Shown piece by piece: positions 53,801-62,645 of a stretch of 64,000 nt of DNA. The position numbers were made by a program, and so were the translations under genes. Numbering within the stretch: position 1 is the stretch's first letter; every line of letters begins with the position of its first letter. This DNA is from Tachypleus tridentatus (Eukaryota > Arthropoda > Merostomata > Xiphosura > Limulidae): NCBI RefSeq assembly GCF_004210375.1, contig NC_134833.1:145816127-145880126 (forward strand), written 5' to 3'. The notes under the pieces were generated by a model. It searched no databases, had not been told where the DNA came from, and saw only the letters and a list, made by a program, of their open reading frames with translations.

Positions 53801-56315
53801 AGTGTATGTATATAATTAGTTACTTCAACTGTATAGTGTGTATGTTGTAGTTATACCACTGTACCTGTGTGTATATACTAGTTACTTCAGTGTATAGTGT
53901 GTATGTTGTAGTTATACCACTGTACCTGTGTATATACCAGTTACTTCACTGTATAGTGTGTATGTTGTAGTTATACCACTGCACTGTGTGTATATACCTT
54001 CATATCAGTTACTTCACTGTATAGTGTGTATGTTGTAGTTATACCACTGCACTGTGTGTATATACCAGTTACTTCACTGTATAGTGTGTATGTTGTAGAT
54101 ATACTACTGCACCGTGTGTATATACCAGTTACTTAACTGTATAATGTGTGGTATGTTGTAGTTACACCACTGTACCTGTGTATATACCACTTATTTCACT
54201 GTATAGTGCATGTTGTAGTTATACTACCTGTACCTGTGTGTATATACTAGTTACTTCACTGTATAGTGTGTGTTTGTAGTTACACCACTGTACCTGTGTA
54301 TATACTAGTTACTTCAACTGTATAGTGTGTATGTTGTAGTTACGCTACTGTACCAGGTTTATATTCCAGTCACTTCACTGTATAGTGTGTATGTTGTAGT
54401 TATACCACTGTACCATGTGTATATACTAGTTTACTTTTACCGTATAGTGTGTATGTTGTAGTTATACCACTGTAATGTGTGTATATAGTAGTTACTTCAC
54501 TGTATAATGTGTATATGTTGTAGTTATACTACTGTATTGTGTGTATATACTAGTTACTTCACTGTATAAAGCGTATGTTGTAGTTATACTACTGTACTGT
54601 GTGTATATACTAGTTACTTCACTGTATAATGCGTATGTTGTAGTTACACCACTGTACTGTGTACTGTATGTACTAGTTACTTCACTGTATAGTGTGTATG
54701 TTGTAGTTACACCACTGTACTGTGTGTATATACCAGTTACTTCACTGTATAATGTGTATGTTGTAGTTACTCTACTGTTCTGTGTGTATATACTAGTTAC
54801 TTCACTATATAGTGTGTTATATGTTGTAGTTATACTACTATATTGTGTATATACACTGGTTAATTCCACTGTATAGTGTGTATATTGTTGTTATACTACT
54901 GTACTGTGTGTATGTACTAGTTACTTTACTGTATAATGCGTATGTTGCAGTTACACTACTGTACTGTGTATATAGTAGTTACTTCACTATATAGTATGTA
55001 TGTTGTAGTTACACTACTGTACTGTGTGTATATACTAGTTACTTCACTGTATAGTGTGTATGTTGTAGTTACACTACTGTACTGTGTGTATATACTAGTT
55101 ACTTCACTGTATAATGCGTGTGTTGTAGTTACACTACTGTACTCTGTGTATATACTAGTTACTTTCACTGTATAGTGTGTGTGTTGTAGTTACACTACTG
55201 TAATGTGTGTATATACTATTTATTTCACTGTATAGTGTGTGTGTTGTTGTTTTACTACTGTACTGTGTTTATATTCTAGTCACTTCACTGTATAGTGTGT
55301 ATGTTGTAGTTATACTACTGTACTATGTGTATATACTAGTTACTTTACTGTATAGTGTGTATGTTGTAGTTACAATTCTGTACTGTGCGTATATACTAGT
55401 TACTTCACTATATAGTGTGCGTGTTGTAGTTACACTACTGTACTGTGTGCATATTCTTGTTACTTCACTGTATAGTGTGTATGTTGTAGTTATAGTACTG
55501 TACTGTGTGTATATACTAGTTACTTCACTGTATAATGCGTATATTGTAGTCACACTACTGTACTGTGTTTATATACTAGTTTCTTCACTGTATAGTGTGT
55601 ATGTTGTAGTTTACGTCTGTGCATTCTGTAGTTCTGACTCGTCATCTGCGTATTATGTTCTAAATCTTTGTCTGTATATTGTAGAGTTTCAATTATTCGT
55701 TTCTACATTGTGTATATTGTAGTCGTTCGTATGTACATTGTGTATGTTGTGGTTCTTTTTTTCTAGTCCCTGTTCATGATTTAGTTATTCTAATATTCTT
55801 ATAATAGCTGGAGTAGTTAATACAAGATAAGTTATTTATCGTAAAAGCTTCTAATAATCCAGTAAGAGCTGCTACTAATCCACTTAGCCTTGAGACAGTC
55901 ATCTTTATGAGCTATAAACGTCAATTATTATTGAATAAAGTATCTTTAAATATTTTACAATAAACACTGTAAAAGGTGTTTGAGTTTTCCTTGAGGTTTT
56001 CGTTTTATTTTATCTTACTATTTGCTAGCATATTTATTCTTTTCTCACTCGGTTATGTGAAGTTATTTAAGTTATGAACACACAAGCATGCATAGAGTTA
56101 AAGTTACTCTTTGGCTGACAACTATGCTTTACGAAGAGAAGCTGGGTTTGGTTGTTTAATTAAACCGACTTTCGCAACAATAAATATTTGATCAACTTTC
56201 TTCAAATTGAATTAATGTATACAGAACAATTTGATCACATGTGAGCAGTTTTTTTTATTTATATTTTCATTTCTGTGTTATATCACTAAAGTGAGACACA
56301 ATTTCATTGTTCCAG

Positions 56316-56366
56316 ATGGTTCAAGCTGTGCAGGTGTTGCGGTTTCATCTATTGGAATTGGAAAAG
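56316..56366 (+). CDS. hth: homothorax/Meis-like gene, exon 4 (51-bp microexon)
   Basis: Seventeen codons, residues 125-141, read MVQAVQVLRFHLLELEK. This is nearly identical to the corresponding 17-residue exon of Meis/Hth and forms the start of the second homology block of the HM domain, a helix used to bind Exd/Pbx. The acceptor is cattgttccag at 56315 and the donor is GTAAGA at 56367; both boundaries are phase 0, matching exons 3 and 5. The upstream intron is about 32.3 kb and consists mainly of a 60-bp satellite, yet the coding sequence is intact. This is the best conserved exon in the window together with exon 2. Confidence 0.93.
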
Positions 56367-56543
56367 GTAAGACTAGTGTGATTCTTCTGTATCTCGTTGA
56401 CAGAGTGTTGCTCTTCACAGCTGTAGGTAGAATTCTTTAACGATGTAGATACTTATATATGTAAAAACGGCTCTTTTGGGTTGGGAAAAATTTTTTTTAC
56501 GTAGAGGAGCGAACAACGTTTCGACCTTCTTCGTTCATCGTCT

Positions 56544-56809
56544 GGCCAGCGTGTTAAGGCGTGCGACTCGTAATCTGAGGGTCGCGGGTTCGCATCCCCA
56601 TCGCGCCAAACATGTTCGCCCTTTCAGCCGTGGGGACGTAATAATGTTACGGTCAATCCCACTATTCGTTGGTAAAAGAGTAGCCCAAGAGTTGGCGGTG
56701 GGTGGTGATGACTAGCTGCCTTTTCTCTAGTCTTACACTGCTAAATTAGGGACGGCTAGCACAGATAGCCATGGAGTAGCTTTGTGCGAAATTAAAAAAA
56801 ATAAACAAA
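56544..56809 (+). mobile_element. tRNA-derived SINE, family A, full length with 12-bp target duplication
   Basis: Head GGCCAGCGTGTTAAGGCGTG, B box GCGGGTTCGCATCCCC, intact conserved body and A-rich tail. An exact 12-bp direct repeat TCGTTCATCGTC flanks it at 56531-56542 and 56810-56821, so it is a relatively recent insertion into intron 4, 180 bp from exon 4. Confidence 0.92.
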
Positions 56810-57147
56810 TCGTTCATCGTCAGGTTCACAAATATAGGAAGAGGTAACTGACCGGAAGCAGACCACATGTTTGAAAGGGGTTGTGTAACTGAGTGTTGGA
56901 ATGTAGAGGGCGTGCTTAGATGTTTGAATATATAATTTTATATTATTTATTTTATTATTATTATTTATTATATTATTTTTTAATATATGTATAAAGGTGT
57001 TCCTTTGTATTGGTTTATTGGTTCTCGACATCACTGATGTAGATACAGATATATATACGTAGTTATTCTTGTTAAAGCTAAGGGAAATATAAGAGAAACT
57101 GACTTAAGAATGGTGTATCTCTTAACTACTTGATACATCCATTAAAT

Positions 57148-57742
57148 ATTAATAACTGTGGTAGACTGACAGAGTCACCAAGCTCATCATTAGATGTTAA
57201 CAACTATGATGGACTGAGAGAATGACCAAGTTCATCATTAAGTATTAACAACTTAACAGACTGACAAATGACCAAGTTCATCAACAGGTATTAACAACTG
57301 TGGTAAATTGACAGAATGATCATCATTAGGTGCTAACTACTGTGGTAGATTGACAGAATGATCATCATTAGGTATTAACAACTGTGGTAGATTGACAGAA
57401 TGATCATCACTAGGTGCTAACTACTGTGGTAGATTGACAGAATGATCATCATTAGGTATTAACAACTGTGGTAGATTGACAGAATGATCATCACTAGGTG
57501 CTAACAACTGTGGTAGATTGACAGAATGATCATCATTAGGTATTAACAACTGTGGTAGATTGACAGAATGATCATCACTAGGTGCTAACTACTGTGGTAG
57601 ATTGACAGAATGATCATCATTAGGTATTAACAACTGTGGTAGATTGACAGAATGATCATCATTAGGTATTAACAACTGTGGTAGATTGACAGAATGATCA
57701 TCATTAGGTGCTAACTACTGTGGTAGATTGACAGAATGTTCA
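57148..57742. repeat. 42-bp tandem array (intron 4)
   Basis: About 13 copies of AACTGTGGTAGATTGACAGA + ATGATCATCATTAGGTATTA + AC, the first few longer and more diverged. Two variants (GGTATTAAC and GGTGCTAAC) partly alternate. Confidence 0.93.
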
Positions 57743-58346
57743 AGCTACAAGTTTACTTCAAATTGTTCAACATGATAATTGATACTTCTGTTTACAATTA
57801 ACGTTTATACCAGTATTCGCTGGTACTTGACCTTAAACTCTTGTTGTCTTCGTTATTCAAACTGTTTTAACTAGTTCTGAAATAATGTTGTCAAACGTAA
57901 TTCGACCTCTTACTTCCAAACATATATTTTTAGATATTACGTTTCCCCATCTTTACATCAAGAGTGAGTTGTGAGAACGAAAATAAAAGTCCTCGATATG
58001 AGCTGACGGTATTCTTGTACTATGTATTTGTCACGTGATTCTAAGGTCTTCTGAGTTAAAGTACAGGAGATTGAAAATGTTTCAATCACTGTATCTGCTA
58101 TACCCAGTACCAATACACCAATCTGTATAAAATGAGACTCATGAGGTTAGCTGGGATTTGACAGACTCTGTAGTGATTATAAACGATTTATTTTATCAAA
58201 CTGTAGTGAGAAATTTTGTTATGGTGTCAAGTGGACTATGTTGTAGTTGTTTAACTTTTCTCCAAGTTGTTGATGTTAACAGTCCTATGAGTTGATGATG
58301 TCCTGAAAAACGTAACTATCAATTTGATATTCCTTCCCTCTGACAG

Positions 58347-58565
58347 GTTCACGAGTTATGTGACAACTTCTGCCAGAGATATATTAGCTGCCTCAGGGGA
58401 AAGCTACCACTGAACCTAGTGATTGAAGGGAGAACCACAAAGCTAGGAGATAGTGAATACAGCAGTGGTAGCGCTGAAGAAGGTTGTGATATTAACGTGG
58501 GTGATCAAAGTATAGCTGGACAGAGGAGTTTGTCAGGACTAACCAATGACCACTGGACGAATCAG
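58347..58565 (+). CDS. hth: homothorax/Meis-like gene, exon 5 (end of HM domain and linker)
   Basis: Residues 142-214. The exon begins after the acceptor ctgacag with [19 protein letters not shown], the hallmark end of the Meis HM domain, then a Meis-like LPLNLVIEG. From about residue 169 the acidic/serine-rich linker ([12 protein letters not shown] and onward) diverges from known Meis linkers but ends LTNDHWTNQ, comparable in position to the usual LTDQ exon end. The proposed donor is CAG|GTTATT, a legal GT but a weak match to consensus, so the 3' boundary is less certain than the 5'. Without splicing the frame continues 22 codons to a TAG at 58632-58634. No homeodomain exon (WFINARRR-type helix 3) was found in the remaining 5.4 kb, so the gene continues beyond the window. 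Confidence 0.88.
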
Positions 58566-58654
58566 GTTATTTCACATCTTCTAGGTTCATTACTCCCAGA
58601 TATTAATTTCGGTTTGGTTTTGCGTAGCTTTTAGTATCTACTCTCGAACAGAAT

Positions 58655-58660
58655 ATTAAA
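58655..58660 (+). terminator. hth: possible polyadenylation signal ATTAAA after exon-5 read-through stop
   Basis: ATTAAA lies 21 bp after the TAG (58632-58634) that would end the protein if the weak exon-5 donor were not used. The hexamer is frequent by chance in AT-rich DNA, so the case rests only on its position. Confidence 0.2.
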
Positions 58661-59535
58661 ATTAGTTGTGTAACATTTACAAAACAAGGCTTAAGGAACC
58701 AGTGTCTTCTGTGATTAAATATTTTATTACAAATGAATTAGGGTAGACATTGAGGTTATGATAAAGTTAAATTGAGTAGACAGAATGGGTTACTGACAAA
58801 ATTAAGTAAAGAAAGCTAGACTATGGAATACTGATAAAGTATCGCTATTTGTATATTTCATTACGATTAAGTATCTGATTGTCGAGATGACACACCCTCT
58901 GTAAGTGACACGTGGCAAAGCATGAGGTGAAACTGATGTCTTTGCCGACAATATAACAAGAACGACTTCATTTCGTGGAGTATGTGGTATCAGGTGAGTG
59001 ATATTGACCCTGGACACCTCTACTTGCCTCGTGATCTAAACAGTCAGATGTGAGACTCTTCACAGAGTTCAGAAGGGTATCAACCAGTCACTATCACCTA
59101 CTGTCTGTTCTGACTTCTATAAAAACTGGCTGTCTTTCGCAGCTTTAAATCTACTTAGACTAAAGTACGGTGAACTTTAAGTGGCATGTTGAATTTTGCA
59201 CCTTGGACTATCTGATTTACAAAGCACCATTTAGCCACACCCTTTTTTTTTAGGCTCTGTCACATAAAAAGTTGGAATACTCAATTATAAACGATCAGTA
59301 CTTATGAGCGAAAGAAAAGATGAATGTTTACTAGATCAAACACATTACATCTAGGACCGACGAGGCCTTTATCGTAGTAACTGGGCACACCAGGAAATTA
59401 TTTTTTTATTCTTGGAAGTTATATATTAATGATGGATGGCGCTGTATAACAAAGATTTCATATTCTGTGTGAAGCTTGCAGACAAAGTGTTGGAATTTCT
59501 CATCTTAAGAGAGTGGAATTAATGACATCTTCGTT

Positions 59536-59608
59536 GGAAACTACAAAACAAAACAATAAACAAAACTACAAAACAAAACAATAAACAAAACTACAAAACA
59601 AAACTACC
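59536..59608. repeat. short A-rich tandem repeat, about 26 bp x 3
   Basis: ACTACAAAACAAAACAATAA + ACAAA repeated nearly perfectly. Confidence 0.8.
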
Positions 59609-59722
59609 AATTTTATCTTACAAGACAATTGGAATGTCACTATAGTGTTGGAACGAAATATAATAAAAATATTTTCATTTTGCCAGTTCATTTCTCTTGT
59701 TAATTCAGACAGAAATAAGCAT

Positions 59723-59941
59723 AACGTCACACCAAACGTGCTCACCCCTTCATCCGTGAGGACGTTATAATGTGACAGTCAATCCCACTCTTCGTTGGTA
59801 AAGCAGTAGCCCAAGAGTTGGCGGTGGTTAGTGATGACTAGTTTCCTTCTCTTCAGCCTTACACTGCTAAATCAGGTATGGCTAGCGCAGATAGCCCTCG
59901 TGTAGCTTTGCGCGAAATTCAAAAACAAAAAAAACAAAAAA
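59723..59941 (+). mobile_element. tRNA-derived SINE, family A, lacking tRNA head
   Basis: Starts near CACACCAAACGTGCTCACC and runs through the body to a long (CAAAAA)n tail; the head is missing. Substitutions are moderate. Confidence 0.82.
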
Positions 59942-59983
59942 AGACGTAGATCTACTTTTAGTTGCTGATACCAATAATACCAG

Positions 59984-60375
59984 GGTTGGAAGTAACTGGC
60001 AATTAGTAACACTAATACCAGCATGTGGAGTAACTGGCAGTTAGTAACACTAATACCAGCATGTGGAGTAACTGGCAATTAGTAACACTAATACCAGCAT
60101 GTGGAGTAACTGGCAATTAGTAACACTAATATGAGCATGTGGAGTAACTAGTAATTGACAATACTAACACCGGCATGTGGAGTAACCAGTAATTGACAAC
60201 ACTAACACCGGCATGTGGAGTAACTAGTAATTGACAATACTAACACCGGCATGTGGAGTAACCAGTAATTGACAACACTAACACCGGGATGTGGAGTAAC
60301 CAGTAATTGACAACACTAACACTGGCATGTGGAGTTACTGGAAATTGACAACACTAACACCATAGTTTGGAGTAA
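59984..60375. repeat. 38-bp tandem array (intron 5)
   Basis: About 10 copies of TACCAGCATGTGGAGTAACT + GGCAATTAGTAACACTAA; the first four and last five form two variant groups (GGCAATTAGTAACAC and AGTAATTGACAACAC). Confidence 0.92.
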
Positions 60376-61060
60376 TTCTTTATCAATGTTACAACAGTGA
60401 TCATCTGGTTGTACTGTTTATTAATGTTACGATAGAGGGAAGCAGAATTCACTGTTTATCAGCGTTACTACGATGCTCACCTGGTAATTCACTGTTTATA
60501 AGGGGTACTACAATGGTTATTTGTTTGTACTGTTAGTCAATGTTACTACAACAGTTATGTGGTTGTACTGTTTATCAGTGTTACTACAAGTGTTCATCTG
60601 GTAGTACTGTTTATTAATGTTACTACAATGATCATCTAGCTGTACTGTTTATGAGTGTTACTACAAGTGTTCATCTGGTAATCCTGTTTATCAATGTTAC
60701 TACAATGATCATCTAGCTGTACTATTTATGAGTGTTACTACAAGTGTTCATCTGGAAGTACTGTTTATCAATGTTACTACAATGATCATCTAGCTGTACT
60801 GTTTATGAGTGTTACTACAAGTGTTCATCTGGAAGTACTGTTTATCAATGTTACTACAATGATCATCTAGCTGTACTGTTTATGAGTGTTACTACAAGTG
60901 TTCATCTGGTAGTACTGTTTATCAATGTTACTACAATGATCATCTAGCTGTATTGTTTATGAGTGTTACTACAAGTGTTCATCTGGTAGTACTGTTTATC
61001 AATGTTACTACAATGATCATCTAGCTGTACTGTTATTAATTGTTAGTACGATGTTCAGCT
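60376..61060. repeat. 38/39-bp tandem array with 77-bp dimers (intron 5)
   Basis: Units TACTGTTTATCAATGTTACT + ACAATGATCATCTAGCTG (38 bp) and TACTGTTTATGAGTGTTACT + ACAAGTGTTCATCTGGAAG (39 bp) alternate regularly in the later part, making a 77-bp dimer; the early part is diverged. Confidence 0.92.
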
Positions 61061-62067
61061 GCGTCTAGTGTTTATCACTACTAATACGGTGAGCGACTGG
61101 TTCTGCTCTCTATCAGTGCTATTATAGTACTCTATTGCTTCTCTGCCTCTCAGAACCGACGAAGTTTTTTTTTATCTTTTATCTTTACTTAGTTGCTTGA
61201 AGTAGCGTACACGTATTACTGCTTTGATGGCATGATATGTCAGAACAAATGCGTCTTGAGATGGACGACTTCTATATTCGTGTGTTCGGCTATAAACATG
61301 TTATCTTCCTAAAACCTACCGTGTATTATAATCTTGTTACACTTTGTTGATAGTAGTAAATGGATCTTTTAAACAGATCGATCAGTTGGGATAAGTTCTT
61401 ACGGTCATTGGCGGAAAGTACGCTTCTCGTCTTTACAAAGTTAGTTAGTAAGTGAAAAGTATCCTTTTGTCTAAAAGCCTTATTTTCTGAGATTAGATTA
61501 AACTAAATCTTCTTTGATAAGAAACTGCAGAGGTTATGTAATCAAAGTGTTTTCCTAGCTGAGGAGATTGCGAAAGTTAATAGAAATAATGTAATGTGTC
61601 ACTAGATTAAATTACAGGCTGCACCGCGTGTGTTTACTGCCATTCTCAAAGCATACTTACTGTCTCTATCGGAAGACCAGTTTTTATCGTTCAGTCCAAG
61701 CTTGGAGAACGCGGACCTCTTTGTCCTTTCGGTAAAATCAGAACGAACAAATATAGATTACCCTTAGGCCTAATTTGTGTTTATTTGACGAAAGACGTTT
61801 TTTTTTGTTGATGTTTTCAATTAAAATGGTTCATGAAAAGTGTAAATTCAGCTTGTGTAGACATATTTTTGTTGTGACGTGAACTATACTTTAACAGGCT
61901 CCATAAAATTCTGCTATTTACTGTTTCACTTTGATTAAATTAATGAAATAAAACGCCACCTGTCGAAACACGTAGCGAAGTGTTACTGAAACAGAGACGC
62001 GAAATACAGTAACACGCTGAACGTACAGTTTTAGTTATAGTAAAGTGAAAACACTGTCGTAATTGAA
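61061..62067. other. unique intronic sequence, nothing recognised
   Basis: Non-repetitive and AT-rich; a small stem-loop lies at 61980-62015 (GTGTTACTG and CAGTAACAC, 18-nt loop). No exon of the gene was recognised. Confidence 0.5.
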
Positions 62068-62645
62068 GGTGCTACAGTGAAGTGTAGAGGTAAACGAGGC
62101 TGAATATGATACAGAAAAATATAAAGAAGGTACTAGAGTAACATGTGAATATTAGCGAGGTTGAAGGTACTAGAGTAACATATGAATATTAGCGAGGTTG
62201 AAGGTACTAGAGTAACATGTGAATATTAGCGAGGTTGAAGGTACTAGAGTAACGTGAATATTAGCGAGGTTGAAGGTACTACAGTAACATGTGAATATTA
62301 GCGAGGTTGAAGGTACTAGAGTAACATGTTAATATTAGCGAGGTTGAAGGTACTAGAGTAACATGTGAATATTAGCGAGGTTGAAGGTACTAGAGTAACA
62401 TGTGAATATTAGCGAGGTTGAAGATACTAGAGTAACATGTGAATATTAGCGAGGTTGAAGGTACCACAGTAACATGTGAATATTAGCGAGGTTGAAGGTA
62501 CTAGAGTAACGTGAATATTAGCGAGGTTGAAGGTACTACAGTAACATGTGAATATTAGCGAGGTTGAAGGTACTAGAGTAACGTGAATATTAGCGAGGTT
62601 GAAGGTACTACAGTAGGATGTGAACGTCAGCGAGGTTGAAAGTTT
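62068..62645. repeat. 37-bp tandem array (intron 5)
   Basis: About 15 copies of ATGTGAATATTAGCGAGGTT + GAAGGTACTAGAGTAAC; three copies lack ATGT at the start (33 bp). Confidence 0.93.

Larger units (their letters stand above)
24024..55625. repeat. 60-bp tandem array with higher-order structure (intron 3)
   Basis: Unit of 60 bp: ACTACTGTACTGTGTGTATA + TACTAGTTACTTCACTGTAT + AGTGTGTATGTTGTAGTTAC. Roughly 420 units remain after removing eight transposon copies and the gap. Sixty bp is twenty codons, so stop-free frames of 60-184 codons appear throughout; they are not genes. Blocks of units with the same private variants recur after each transposon copy, showing that multi-kilobase blocks (2.6-4.3 kb) were the unit of amplification. 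Confidence 0.96.
24007..56315 (+). other. hth: intron 3 of the hth/Meis-like gene (about 32 kb, mostly satellite)
   Basis: Phase-0 intron between two 51-bp exons. Nearly all of 24024-55625 is a 60-bp tandem array with eight embedded transposon copies and a 500-N gap; the true length is therefore unknown. The only unique sequence is about 20 bp after the donor and about 690 bp (55626-56315) before the exon-4 acceptor, which is AT-rich and holds nothing I recognise. Confidence 0.85.
56367..58346 (+). other. hth: intron 4 of the hth/Meis-like gene
   Basis: A 2.0-kb phase-0 intron with donor GTAAGA and acceptor ctgacag. It contains a full-length SINE with clear target duplications and a 42-bp tandem array. 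The stretches 56367-56530, 56822-57147 and 57743-58346 are otherwise unremarkable; around 56930-57000 there is a low-complexity A/T run. Confidence 0.85.

Noticed and set aside
24024..55625. CRISPR-like array of repeats and spacers
   Set aside because: Units are contiguous with no unique spacers, and the sequence is eukaryotic.
24025..55722. Many open frames of 60-184 codons with YSVYVVVTLLYCVYILVTSL-type repeats that look like membrane proteins
   Set aside because: The 60-bp unit is twenty codons and the hydrophobic appearance follows from T-rich codons. They are intronic and have no coherent start or end.
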